Both the position numbers and the translations under genes were made by a program. A DNA stretch of 64,000 nt, taken from the NCBI RefSeq assembly GCF_030316895.1, contig NZ_JASZYV010000001.1, positions 806,001 through 870,000 on the forward strand. Direction: 5' to 3'. Under the pieces are notes generated by a model, which saw only the letters and a program-made list of their open reading frames with translations, did not search any database and was not told the DNA's origin. Each line of letters starts with the position of its first letter. Position 1 is the stretch's first letter. This document shows, one piece after another, positions 32,300-40,611 of this stretch. The DNA is from Variovorax dokdonensis. Lineage in GTDB: Bacteria; Pseudomonadota; Gammaproteobacteria; Burkholderiales; Burkholderiaceae_C.

Positions 32300-33496
32300 A
32301 TGGCGGCGGATGTCCTGATTGCCGGTGGCGGCATCGGCGGCCTTGCGGCGGCCATCGCGATGGCGCACCGCGGGCATCGCGTCGAGGTTCTCGAGCAATC
32401 GGCCCAGTTCTCGGAGGTGGGTGCCGGCATCCAGCTGGGACCGAACGTCACGCGTCGCCTTCGCGAGCTGGGGGTGCTCGAGCAGGCGCAGTCATTGGCT
32501 GCAACACCGCAGGCGCTGGCGGTTCATGGCGCCGACTCCGGCAGGCTGCTGGCGCGCCTGCCGCTGGCCGACGAGGCCCTGCGCAAATACGGCAGCCCCT
32601 ATCTGTGTATTCATCGCGCGGACCTGCATCGGGTGCTGCTCGACGCCGCGATGGTCCATGCAGGCGTCACGCTCAACACGGGCGCTTGCATCACCCAGGT
32701 GGCCATGCGGGAGCACAACGTGGCCGTGGGCACGCAAGACATGCGCGCCTGGGAGGGCGACGGCCTGCTCGGCGCCGACGGCCTCTGGAGTACCGTGCGC
32801 CCCCATGTGCTGGAGGCGGCCGTTGCGCCGAACGCCACCGGCCACACGGCGTGGCGCGCGCTGTACCCCATGGCCGACCTCCCGCCATCGCTGCGCAGCA
32901 CCGATGTGCGTGTGTGGCTGGGCGAACGCATGCATGCCGTCGCCTATCCGGTACGCGGTGGCGACTCGCTCAATGTGGTGGTGCTCGCCGAAGACCAGCC
33001 GGCGCATCGCGTCGAGGCGGCAGGCAGTCCGCGCGACTGGGACCAGCAGGCCAACCTGGATGCGTTGCGCAGCGCCGTCGGCCATCGATGCGAAGGCGTG
33101 CGGCCATTGATCGACGCCATTCCCCGATGGCGGGCATGGAGCCTGCACGATCGGCCTCCGCTTCGGGGTGCAAAGGAAATGGCGCGCGAGCGCATGGCGC
33201 TGCTGGGAGATGCGGCGCACCCCATGCTTCCATATCTTGCCCAGGGCGCAGGCATGGCGATCGAGGATGCGGCCACGTTGGGCGAATGCCTGCGCGACGC
33301 GAACGCCATCAGCCTGCCCGATGCCTTCGCCCGCTACGCCGCCATGCGCTGGCAACGCAACGCCCGCGTGCAACAACGTTCGCTCGCCAACGCCGAGATC
33401 TTTCATGCCGGCGGTGCCATGCGCCTGGCGCGGGATGCGGCATTGCGCGTGCTGGGCACGCATCTTCTGGATGCGCCCTGGCTCTACCGCGGTTAG
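32300..33496 (+). CDS. FAD-dependent aromatic monooxygenase (salicylate hydroxylase-like)
   Basis: A 398-aa group A flavoprotein monooxygenase. The FAD-binding GxGxxG is VLIAGGGIGGLAAAIA at the N-terminus, the DG motif is in LLGADGLWSTVR, and the second FAD motif is LLGDAAHPMLPYLAQGAGMA. The order and GAGIQLGPNVTRRL resemble salicylate 1-hydroxylase and 3-hydroxybenzoate 6-hydroxylase, but the substrate cannot be assigned. It starts 8 bp after the Feo-linked small gene, so it may be co-transcribed with iron uptake, an odd pairing. It is convergent with the SMI1/ankyrin gene. Confidence 0.85.
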   Translation: MAADVLIAGGGIGGLAAAIAMAHRGHRVEVLEQSAQFSEVGAGIQLGPNVTRRLRELGVLEQAQSLAATPQALAVHGADSGRLLARLPLADEALRKYGSPYLCIHRADLHRVLLDAAMVHAGVTLNTGACITQVAMREHNVAVGTQDMRAWEGDGLLGADGLWSTVRPHVLEAAVAPNATGHTAWRALYPMADLPPSLRSTDVRVWLGERMHAVAYPVRGGDSLNVVVLAEDQPAHRVEAAGSPRDWDQQANLDALRSAVGHRCEGVRPLIDAIPRWRAWSLHDRPPLRGAKEMARERMALLGDAAHPMLPYLAQGAGMAIEDAATLGECLRDANAISLPDAFARYAAMRWQRNARVQQRSLANAEIFHAGGAMRLARDAALRVLGTHLLDAPWLYRG

Positions 33497-33505
33497 TCGC
33501 CTTTC

Positions 33506-34732
33506 CTAGAGCGCGAAGTCCTGCAGGTGCGCGATGCGTTCGGCCAGCGCTTCGGCGGGTTCAGGGGGAGCCGGTTCCTTGCGCGACTCGGCCAGGGCAA
33601 CTTCCAGTTCACCGAGCAGATCGCTGCGCGCTGATTCGAAAGCAGTGGGCAGGTCGTCATGGCTGCTGGCGTAGGCCTGTCCGATCTGGCGTGCGGCTGC
33701 CGGAGCGCCGAAAGCCACGCACAGCGCCATGGCTCGCATGGTCGGCTTCGCGCCTCGTTCGAGCAGGCGGTCCGCCAGTTCGGGTGAGATCGCGCCTTCG
33801 ACCGAATCCAGCGCGTCGCTGCTCACCGGCGCGCCAGCTTCGACCAAAGCGGCTGCTGCCGAGTAGGCGCCATGCCCCAAGGCAAGGTCGGTCGCGAGCG
33901 CGCTGCCGTGCAGCGGCGCATCGAAGACCATGCCGGCAGCGGCCAGCTCCCTGACCAGTTCCGCGTCGTCGGCGGCCACCGCATGACGCAGTGCGACCTG
34001 CCCGACCAGCGGAGATTCCTGCGCAAGGCGGCCAGCCGCCAACGGCGTGCGCCAGTCGACCAGTGCACGTCGGTAGTAGTCGACCACCTTGTCGGCCAGG
34101 TCCAGATCGAGATCGTGATCGCCGTGGCGCTCGTCCAGGTAGTCGAGCAGGGCCTGGCCGGTGAAATAGTCGCCGGTCGGCTCCAGCGGGTCTTCGCTCA
34201 GGTGCAGCGCGGCAAACGCGGCTTCGAGGTTCGTTGCGATGGTGGCGATGCCGTCTTCATGCATGGCATGCAACCAGGCCGCGGGCAGGCCGGCTTTCCA
34301 GGCGAGCACGTGTCCGGCCTGCTCAGCAGGCGCCGTCACGACATACAGGCGGTCTGTGTCCTCGAATCCACCGAAGGGCACCGCTGCAAGCCGCTCGGCC
34401 GGCGCCGCGCCGTGCTCGCGTTCCCAGTCGATCCACTCCGGCAGGCTGCGCAGGCCATCGACGCCATGGCCGAACAGCTCCGCGAGGTTCACCGGCTCTT
34501 CGCAACCGTTCATGCGCACGGACAGGTCGTAATCCATCGCACCGCCGTCCGTGAGTTGCCACAGCGCGCGCAGCGATGCCGGCAAAGGGCCGGCGCAGGC
34601 GGCTTCGATGTTGGAAAGCTGCTCGGCGCTCATCGGCGCACGCGCGTCGAAGATGATGCGGCCTGCAAAGATCACGATGCCGTGAGCACGCAGTTGCGCC
34701 AGTTCGTCTGGGGAGAAGAAAGCGTCATCCAT
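33506..34732 (-). CDS. SMI1/KNR4-like and ankyrin-repeat protein
   Basis: A 408-aa cytoplasmic protein. Residues ~34-180 resemble a SMI1/KNR4 (SUKH) domain (PMSAEQLSNIEAACAGPLPA, then LRALWQLTDGGAM). Residues ~245-320 look like degenerate ankyrin repeats (ALRHAVAADDAELVRELAAAG, then AAAALVEAGAPVSS and LADRLLERGAKPT). SUKH domains are common in immunity proteins against polymorphic toxins, but no toxin gene is adjacent. An ankyrin combination with SMI1 might equally be a housekeeping scaffold. GGAGG precedes the ATG. Function unknown. Confidence 0.7.
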   Translation of the reverse strand: MDDAFFSPDELAQLRAHGIVIFAGRIIFDARAPMSAEQLSNIEAACAGPLPASLRALWQLTDGGAMDYDLSVRMNGCEEPVNLAELFGHGVDGLRSLPEWIDWEREHGAAPAERLAAVPFGGFEDTDRLYVVTAPAEQAGHVLAWKAGLPAAWLHAMHEDGIATIATNLEAAFAALHLSEDPLEPTGDYFTGQALLDYLDERHGDHDLDLDLADKVVDYYRRALVDWRTPLAAGRLAQESPLVGQVALRHAVAADDAELVRELAAAGMVFDAPLHGSALATDLALGHGAYSAAAALVEAGAPVSSDALDSVEGAISPELADRLLERGAKPTMRAMALCVAFGAPAAARQIGQAYASSHDDLPTAFESARSDLLGELEVALAESRKEPAPPEPAEALAERIAHLQDFAL

Positions 34733-34817
34733 CCGGGAGCCTCCTGCAGTCGCGCCGTGGCGCAGATGAATCGAGCTTAACCCGGTGCCGCCGCGAGACG
34801 CAGTGGTATAAGCGCTA

Positions 34818-34836
34818 TTTAAGAATTGTTCTCAAC
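34818..34836. promoter_or_regulatory. Candidate second Fur box upstream of the lipoprotein gene
   Basis: TTTAAGAATTGTTCTCAAC matches the Fur consensus AATGAGAATTATTCTCATT at 13 of 19 positions, with the core AGAATT-N-TTCTCA intact. It sits in the divergent region between the SMI1/ankyrin gene and the lipoprotein gene, 52 bp before the latter's ATG. A TATAAG -10-like element lies just upstream. Confidence 0.5.
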
Positions 34837-34888
34837 AAGGGGTTTGCGTCAAGGGCCCCCGATACCGTGTCTGCGCGAGGATCTCTCC

Positions 34889-35506
34889 ATGCAAATTCAA
34901 CGCTCGTCGATATCAACCTGGAAGCGCTTGGCTGCCCTGTTGCTGGTGGCGGCAGGCCTGGCGGCCTGCGCCAGTTTCAGCCTCACCAACGTGTGGCGTT
35001 CGCCGGACTTCAAGGGCCCGCCGGTGGCGAAGGTCCTCGTGGTGGGTGTGAGCAGCAACGAAACGAGCCGCCGCATCTTCGAGGACGGCTTCGCGAAGGC
35101 GCTGCAGGCTTCCGGCGTCGCCGCGGCCACCTCGTACGGGCTGTTGCAGGAATCGGGCAAGGTGTCGAAGGAGCGGCTGCAAGCGGCGATTCGTCAATCG
35201 GGAGCCGAAGGCGTGCTGATCACGCGACTGGTGCGCGTCGACAAGCAAGTCGATGTGATGGCGCCGCCGATGCCGATGGGCTTTCGCGGTGGCTATTACG
35301 GCTGGTACGGCTCGGCATGGGCGGCGCCTGCGATGGTGGATACCTACAACGTGGTCTCCTTCGAGACCACGCTTTGGGACGAGAAGCGCGAGTCCGTGAT
35401 CTGGTCGGGCACAACCGAAGCCATCGAGTCGTCCAACGTGGCCAAGGCGTCGGCCGACATGGCCAAGGTCCTGATCGAGCGCATGAAGAAGGACGGCGTG
35501 ATCTGA
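34889..35506 (+). CDS. DUF4136-like lipoprotein
   Basis: A 205-aa lipoprotein: signal with lipobox LAAC (Cys27 after LLLVAAGLAA), then a domain with SLTNVWRSPDFKGPPVAKVL, VVGVSSNETSRRIFEDGFAK and ITRLVRVDKQ. This resembles small outer-membrane-associated lipoproteins of the DUF4136 type; the function is unknown. A Gly/Tyr-rich stretch (FRGGYYGWYGSAW) is near residues 130-142. The upstream Fur-like site suggests iron control. An ACGTTGG/CCAACGT inverted repeat (35507-35531) follows the stop. Its last 14 codons reappear almost exactly at 49946-49989. Confidence 0.75.
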   Translation: MQIQRSSISTWKRLAALLLVAAGLAACASFSLTNVWRSPDFKGPPVAKVLVVGVSSNETSRRIFEDGFAKALQASGVAAATSYGLLQESGKVSKERLQAAIRQSGAEGVLITRLVRVDKQVDVMAPPMPMGFRGGYYGWYGSAWAAPAMVDTYNVVSFETTLWDEKRESVIWSGTTEAIESSNVAKASADMAKVLIERMKKDGVI

Positions 35507-35508
35507 AC
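35465..35508. repeat. Left copy of 44-bp direct repeat flanking the catabolic block
   Basis: The last 42 bp of the lipoprotein gene plus two bases match 49946-49989 at 42 of 44 positions in the same orientation. The two differences are G/A (Arg/His codon) and C/A (silent). The shared reading frame encodes KVLIE-R/H-MKKDGVI-stop. Confidence 0.9.
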
Positions 35509-35561
35509 GTTGGTACGGCGTGACCCAACGTCAATAGAACCAGCCAGCTACACTCAAAGCG

Positions 35562-35801
35562 ATGGATTGGGTCCCTGTATTCCTCGCGACGTTCAAGGTT
35601 CTCGTGTTCGGCACGGGCATGTTCTTTGCCATCAAATGGCACTATGAGCAAGGCAAGAAGGGGAAGGGAAAAGACAAGCCGAGCACGGTGCTACGCGCTG
35701 GCGGCAAGGTGGCCGCAGTGCTGGTGGTATCGCTACTGGCCCTTTTGCTCTTCACCTTCGGCCTGAGCAGGATGCTCGGCTTGGACATGACCTTCCCTTG
35801 A
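35562..35801 (+). CDS. Small two-helix membrane protein
   Basis: A 79-aa protein with two predicted membrane helices (about residues 4-22 and 47-70) separated by a strongly basic loop (YEQGKKGKGKDKPSTV). No family is recognised. It stands alone on the plus strand between the lipoprotein gene and the convergent EthD gene, just inside the left repeat. It could belong either to the island or to the old locus. Confidence 0.6.
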   Translation: MDWVPVFLATFKVLVFGTGMFFAIKWHYEQGKKGKGKDKPSTVLRAGGKVAAVLVVSLLALLLFTFGLSRMLGLDMTFP

Positions 35802-35860
35802 TGGCAAGGTGGATGGTCGGCCGACAGAGCGGCGAGGCGATCGCTGTCGTTGTGGGCGTA

Positions 35861-36505
35861 CTACCTGATTCGTAGCTGGTCGATGAGATAGGCCGCGCCA
35901 TCGACGGTGCTGCTTTCAAGTACCCTGCGCAACTCACACGACGGCTCGAAGGCCTCGTGAGCCGCCGCGACGCTATCGAACCAAGCGCCAACAAATCCAG
36001 TCGGTGGCGCGGGCTCTGCCCACAGCCGCTCGCGACGAGCGGTCGAGACAGTCCAATTCAAAGTGACCTTGGCGTTGAGCGCTTCGGCGGCATGCTTCAG
36101 GCTTCGCCAAAGAGAGTCACGTACATCTGCTTCCGCGTGAAATGGAATCATCACCTTCACGGCCGCGTCGCCAGGTTCGTCGCCGTCCTCATCGACGACG
36201 CACAAGGTCCAACCCTTCAGGAATCCAGGTTCGTCTTCGGGTATGAACTTCTTGCCCACAGAGGATGCCTGCGCCATGCGCATGACCTCGGCGTCTGCAA
36301 AGAAAAGCTCCACGATTCCGTCGACGTCGAACGCTGGACCGTGGTCACCGGCGGTCCACAGAACCTTGTCGACCCGGTTGTGGGTGTATTTGGTGATGCC
36401 GTTCATTCCGAGGGCAAGCTTGGCATGGGGCCCTGCCCAGTAAGCCCTGAAGTCGCTGGTCGACATCCCTTCCTTCCTGGCCAGGAGGGTCATTCGCTTC
36501 ATCAT
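35861..36505 (-). CDS. EthD-family protein (first copy)
   Basis: A 214-aa protein whose N-terminal half is an EthD-type dimeric alpha/beta barrel (MKRMTLLARKEGMSTSDFRA, then YWAGPHAKLALGM and VDGIVELFFADAEVM). The C-terminal half is a weaker second copy (GFVGAWFDSVAAAHEAF). EthD-fold proteins occur in catabolic clusters as small isomerases, dehydratases or monooxygenase accessories. It is the last gene of the 12-gene operon, 18 bp after the second EthD gene, to which it is distantly related. Confidence 0.78.
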   Translation of the reverse strand: MMKRMTLLARKEGMSTSDFRAYWAGPHAKLALGMNGITKYTHNRVDKVLWTAGDHGPAFDVDGIVELFFADAEVMRMAQASSVGKKFIPEDEPGFLKGWTLCVVDEDGDEPGDAAVKVMIPFHAEADVRDSLWRSLKHAAEALNAKVTLNWTVSTARRERLWAEPAPPTGFVGAWFDSVAAAHEAFEPSCELRRVLESSTVDGAAYLIDQLRIR

Positions 36506-36523
36506 CTGGCGTGCTCCTCGACG

Positions 36524-37219
36524 CTAGAGAATCTGCCGCTCGGCCACGACGAACGCGGTGATTTCAGACAGGAAGCTCTTTGCGTGCGCCATGGTCTCCT
36601 GGCCAGCGGCGGAGCCGAATGCAGCCTCGAGCGTCGGCACATCCTTGAACCACAGCTCGACGATTCCATCGATAGGAAGGTCGTCGTATCCGCAAGGCTG
36701 CCCCTTGATCCGCTCGCGCCCTACGATCACGTTCTGTCGGTAGGCGCTGACGCCAGACATCTTCCGTACAAAGTCTCCGTGGATCTTCCACTCGCGACGA
36801 AAGTCCTCTTCGCTCATTGAAGGAAGCCGCTTGATGATGGACATCCGCTTCAGAAGCGCAGAGCGCTGCTCTTTGGAGGGCGTCGGAATGACCACCGATG
36901 GCTCAGCAGTCACGATGTGGAGATCGCCGAGGAAATGCTGCTCATCCTTGATGAGTTCGGCGGCCATCCCACTCTCCTGGAAGGCATGCTTGGACTGACT
37001 GGCATCGTCGAACCACAACTGCGAAAAGCCGTCGAACTCCCAAGGACCTCTGGGGAAGTCGATGCCGCGCTGCAGCCGATCCACGACCAGGTTTTGCCAG
37101 TATTCGCGCAGATTGGGTGCACGGCGGGCCAAAGCGCCATGGCTATTGCGCCAGTACGAGTTGAATTGGTCGAAGTTCCAATCGACCTTCTTCCTGATCA
37201 AGCCCATGCGCACGGTCAT
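36524..37219 (-). CDS. EthD-family protein (second copy, tandem-domain)
   Basis: A 231-aa protein with two recognisable EthD-like halves: residues 1-~112 (VDWNFDQFNSYWRNSHGALA, then FDGFSQLWFDD) and ~120-231 (MSEEDFRREWKIHGDFVRKM, then IDGIVELWFKD). It is thus a fused pseudo-dimer of a barrel normally formed by two chains. The ATG ending at 37219 was chosen because AGGA stands 6 nt upstream; a TTG further out is less likely. It starts 11 bp after the OYE gene. The exact reaction is unknown. Confidence 0.8.
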   Translation of the reverse strand: MTVRMGLIRKKVDWNFDQFNSYWRNSHGALARRAPNLREYWQNLVVDRLQRGIDFPRGPWEFDGFSQLWFDDASQSKHAFQESGMAAELIKDEQHFLGDLHIVTAEPSVVIPTPSKEQRSALLKRMSIIKRLPSMSEEDFRREWKIHGDFVRKMSGVSAYRQNVIVGRERIKGQPCGYDDLPIDGIVELWFKDVPTLEAAFGSAAGQETMAHAKSFLSEITAFVVAERQIL

Positions 37220-37230
37220 AGAGTGTCCTT

Positions 37231-38406
37231 TCAATTGGAGGGAGAGACGAGCTGCTCAGCAGCCTGCGCCCGAGCCCGCGCCAAGCCGGGGGCGCGCTTG
37301 GCCAGCCACACGCCATGACGAACGGGCCAGCGTTCATATTTCGGGTCGACGCCGAGCGCCATCGCTGCGTGGTGAGGCCAGTAGGGGTCGAAAAGGGCTT
37401 CCCGGCCCAACGCGATGAGGTCGGCCTTGCCTTCTCGAAGAACCGCTTCCGCCTGACTGGCGTCGACGATCATCCCTACCGCCTGGGTGTGAACATTGGC
37501 GTCTCGGCGGATGCGTTCAGCGAACGGGACCTGGAAACCCAGTCCTCGGGGCACGGGCAGGGCGCGGGTTTCTTCGGTCAGGCCGCCAGACGAGCAATCG
37601 ATGACGTCGACGCCGAGTTGAGCAAGTTCCCGCGCCAAGATCACAGAGTCGTCCAGGCTCCAGCCGTCTATGCTGCCGTCGACTGCGGATAGACGGCAAA
37701 AGAGCGGCTTGTGCCCAGGCCAGGCGACGCGGACCCGAGCCGCCACCTCCAGCGCCAGTCTCATTCGACCTTCCAGGCTTCCGCCCCACTCGTCATTCCG
37801 ATGGTTCGAGTTCGGCGACAAGAAGCTGGCGACGAGGTAGCCGTGGCCGAAATGCAGCTCCACGACATCAAAGCCCGCCTTGTCCGCTCGCACCGTGGCA
37901 TCGACGAACCGCTGGATGGCGTCCTCGATCTCGTGGGCATTCATTGCATGCGGCGCCGACCATCCAGGTCCAGCGGCCACTTCGCTGGGGCCCAGGCGCT
38001 GCCAAGGCTCAGCGTCAGCTTGCATCGCCTCGTCGCTGAGAGCCGCGCCGCCCTCCCACAGCGGCTGGCTGCCCGACTTGCGGCCGGCATGGGCCAACTG
38101 CACGCCGATGGCGCCATCGTTGGCATGCACAAAGTCGACGACTGCCTTCAGCGGCTCGATGTGGCCGTCGTTCCAAAGGCCCAGGTCTGCGGTGCCAATG
38201 CGGCCTCGCGGGTCTACCGCCGTGCTCTCCGTCAGGATGAGGCCAGCGCCTCCCAGTGCGAACTTGCCAAGATGAACCAGGTGCCATGGCGTGGCTCGCC
38301 CCATGTCCGCCGCATGCTGGCACATCGGAGAGATCACGATGCGGTTCTTCAACGCCAGCTCGCGAAGCGTCAAGGGCTGGAACAGCAGCGGGTGGGCAGT
38401 GGTCAT
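37231..38406 (-). CDS. Old Yellow Enzyme-family NADH:flavin oxidoreductase
   Basis: A 391-aa FMN-dependent ene-reductase-like TIM barrel. It opens HPLLFQPLTLRELALKNRIV with the ISPMCQHAAD segment, has LTESTAVDPRGRI and GVQLAHAGRKS, and the substrate-binding histidine region is VVELHFGHGYLVASFLSPNS. This matches the YqjM/xenobiotic-reductase class, which reduces activated C=C bonds. Relatives of this class with other substrates also exist. It lies 20 bp after the DMT transporter gene in the catabolic operon. Confidence 0.88.
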   Translation of the reverse strand: MTTAHPLLFQPLTLRELALKNRIVISPMCQHAADMGRATPWHLVHLGKFALGGAGLILTESTAVDPRGRIGTADLGLWNDGHIEPLKAVVDFVHANDGAIGVQLAHAGRKSGSQPLWEGGAALSDEAMQADAEPWQRLGPSEVAAGPGWSAPHAMNAHEIEDAIQRFVDATVRADKAGFDVVELHFGHGYLVASFLSPNSNHRNDEWGGSLEGRMRLALEVAARVRVAWPGHKPLFCRLSAVDGSIDGWSLDDSVILARELAQLGVDVIDCSSGGLTEETRALPVPRGLGFQVPFAERIRRDANVHTQAVGMIVDASQAEAVLREGKADLIALGREALFDPYWPHHAAMALGVDPKYERWPVRHGVWLAKRAPGLARARAQAAEQLVSPSN

Positions 38407-38426
38407 GATTAAAAAGGGAAGAAGAG

Positions 38427-39359
38427 TCAGGAATCCGGCGAGCGGGAGGCAGGCTGCCGTGTGCCGAGGAAAGTGCCTGCCATCACAGCGGCGAAGCCGG
38501 CCAGGTGCCAAGCCGTCAAACGCTCGTCAAGGAGGATTGCGGCGAAGAGGACGCCAAAGACTGGGACCCAGTAAAGGAACACCGCCGTGCGCGCCACGCC
38601 GATGGTGGCAATCGCCTTGTTCCAAAGCAGATTGCTCAACGCAGTGGCCATCACGCCGGAGAAGAGAATCAGAGCCCATGGCCACCAACCGGGAAAGAGC
38701 ACCCCCATATCTATGGACGGGCTTCCGACGGCGGCCTGCACGACCAGCATGGCCGTGCCGACCAGGTAAATGGCCCAGCTGATCGTCAGCGGGTGAAGGC
38801 AACGTGCCAATCGCTGCACAAGCGCACCTCCGGTTGCGAAGCTGACGACGCCTGCCACGAGCATGAGGTCGCCTGTGCTGGCGTGGGAAAGTCCGGCGCC
38901 GGGATGACTCAGGACGACAGCAGCGACTCCGCAGAAACCCAGTGCGACACCGAGCAGGCGCTGCAACGACAGCGTCTCGCGGAACATGAGAGCGGCAAGC
39001 ACCGCCGACACCAACGGGCTGAGTGCCATGATGAGCGCTCCGTTGGTAGCCGTCGACCTCTGCAGCCCCTCGGCGAACAACAGCTGGTTCAGGTAGACCA
39101 TCAACACACCGGCGACGAGGAGCGTGCGCATCTGCTTCCAACTCATGTCTCGCACTACGCAGCGCTTCCAGAGCACGATCGCGGACAGCACGAGAAGCGC
39201 AACGACCATCCGCAATGCGGCCAGCATCGACGTGTCGAAGGTGTGCGTGAGCTGCTTCACGACAGCGACGTTCAGGCCCCAGATCGCCATCGCGGCGATG
39301 AGCGTCATCTGTACGGTGTACGCTTGACGGCCAGCAGTGTTTGAAGTCTCGACGCTCAT
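38427..39359 (-). CDS. EamA/DMT-family transporter
   Basis: A 310-aa drug/metabolite transporter with ten predicted helices in two EamA repeats (for example LIAAMAIWGLNVAVVKQL, then ALSPLVSAVLAALMFRETL in the first half and TALSNLLWNKAIATIG, then VPVFGVLFAAILLDERLTAW in the second). It probably exports or exchanges a small metabolite; direction and substrate are unknown. The start codon overlaps the MFS gene stop by 4 bp, and OYE follows after 20 bp. Confidence 0.87.
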   Translation of the reverse strand: MSVETSNTAGRQAYTVQMTLIAAMAIWGLNVAVVKQLTHTFDTSMLAALRMVVALLVLSAIVLWKRCVVRDMSWKQMRTLLVAGVLMVYLNQLLFAEGLQRSTATNGALIMALSPLVSAVLAALMFRETLSLQRLLGVALGFCGVAAVVLSHPGAGLSHASTGDLMLVAGVVSFATGGALVQRLARCLHPLTISWAIYLVGTAMLVVQAAVGSPSIDMGVLFPGWWPWALILFSGVMATALSNLLWNKAIATIGVARTAVFLYWVPVFGVLFAAILLDERLTAWHLAGFAAVMAGTFLGTRQPASRSPDS

Positions 39360-40543
39360 GGGTGAACCCGCTTGCCAATGAGCACCGACAACGAAAACCC
39401 GAGGATCAGCAATCCAAGGGCAGAAATCGAAAACACTGCAGGAGCTGCAAAGCGGTCGACCACCCAGGCCGCCCCGAGGACGCCAACCGACTGGCCCAGA
39501 AAAAGGCTGCAGGCAAACAGCGATACCGCAGTACCTCGAGCCCAGGGAGCCATCTGTGTCGCGTTGGTTTGCAGCGTGTTGTGCAGCGCATAGAAACCAA
39601 AGCCAGCCAGGAAGCATGCGGGCGGAACGAAGTACCAGTTCGGGGTGGCTGCCATCGTGCCGAAAGCCACTGCAGTTCCAACGCCGCCAATTCGTGCAAG
39701 GCCCGCCTCACCCCAACGCCGCAGCATCTGCCGCGCGGTGCGGGCGTAAGCGAGTCCCCCGACTCCGTAGAGCGCGACCAAGCCTCCGGCGGCCGGCATC
39801 GAGAGCCCAAAGCGAAGGTGAAGGTCGCTAGGAATGAACGCGAGCGCGCTGATGGCCAGAGCCCCCTCAATGGCCGTGACCATGAGCACAATCTTCGGCC
39901 AGCGCGAGCCGACAACCGACCGAATGCCCTGAAGCAGGCCAATCTGAGAGCTATTCCTTTGTACTGGCTCGGACACGCCGCGGACAACGAGCAGGGCTCC
40001 GCTGGCCGCAAAGATGACTGCCAGCGCGACAAACGCAGAGCGCCATCCGAGGATGTCGGCGAGAAGCCCACCTGCCCATTGCCCGGCAATCATCCCGAAG
40101 ACGGTCGCTCCAAGAAGTTGCGCGAGGACGGCCTGGCGGTCTTCATACCTGACGCTGTCACCAATCCAGGCCATGGCAAGCGGGATGATTCCAGCTGCGG
40201 CGGCGCCGGAAAGGGCGCGGCTCGCGACGAGCCATTCGAGACGGGTGGACGCGGCGGCCAAGGCACTGCCAACCGTGCATGCCAAGGTAGTCATGCCAAT
40301 GACCCTGACCTTGCCGTAACGGTCGCCCAGTGGCCCGTAGAAGAGCTGGAGAAGCCCATACGCCAACGCGAATGCGGAGATGGCTCTGGCTGCTTCTCCT
40401 GCGGACGCAGTGAACTCCTGGGCAAGCGCGGGGAGCATTGCGTCGCAGATGCGCATCGAGGCCATGCTCGTGAACGCGCAGCAGCTCACCAGCCAGAGCT
40501 TCGCCGACCAATCCGTTGAGGAAACGAGCTCCGACTTCTGCAT
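39356..40543 (-). CDS. MFS transporter
   Basis: A 395-aa major facilitator with about twelve helices. The conserved loop 2-3 motif is FYGPLGDRYGKVRVIG, and the N-terminal half includes SRALSGAAAAGIIPLAMAWI, a sequence common in the DHA1/Bcr-type drug:proton antiporter group. It probably exports a substrate or intermediate, or takes it up by proton symport. The start MQKSELVSSTDWSAK was chosen over a longer frame that is antisense to the MBL gene. It lies 68 bp after the MBL gene and overlaps the EamA gene by 4 bp. Confidence 0.87.
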   Translation of the reverse strand: MQKSELVSSTDWSAKLWLVSCCAFTSMASMRICDAMLPALAQEFTASAGEAARAISAFALAYGLLQLFYGPLGDRYGKVRVIGMTTLACTVGSALAAASTRLEWLVASRALSGAAAAGIIPLAMAWIGDSVRYEDRQAVLAQLLGATVFGMIAGQWAGGLLADILGWRSAFVALAVIFAASGALLVVRGVSEPVQRNSSQIGLLQGIRSVVGSRWPKIVLMVTAIEGALAISALAFIPSDLHLRFGLSMPAAGGLVALYGVGGLAYARTARQMLRRWGEAGLARIGGVGTAVAFGTMAATPNWYFVPPACFLAGFGFYALHNTLQTNATQMAPWARGTAVSLFACSLFLGQSVGVLGAAWVVDRFAAPAVFSISALGLLILGFSLSVLIGKRVHP

Positions 40544-40611
40544 GCCTTCTCCACGCGCGCGCGCTCTTGGCCGTTGTTTAGGGCAGTTCAAGCAGTCGCG
40601 CGAACCTTGAG

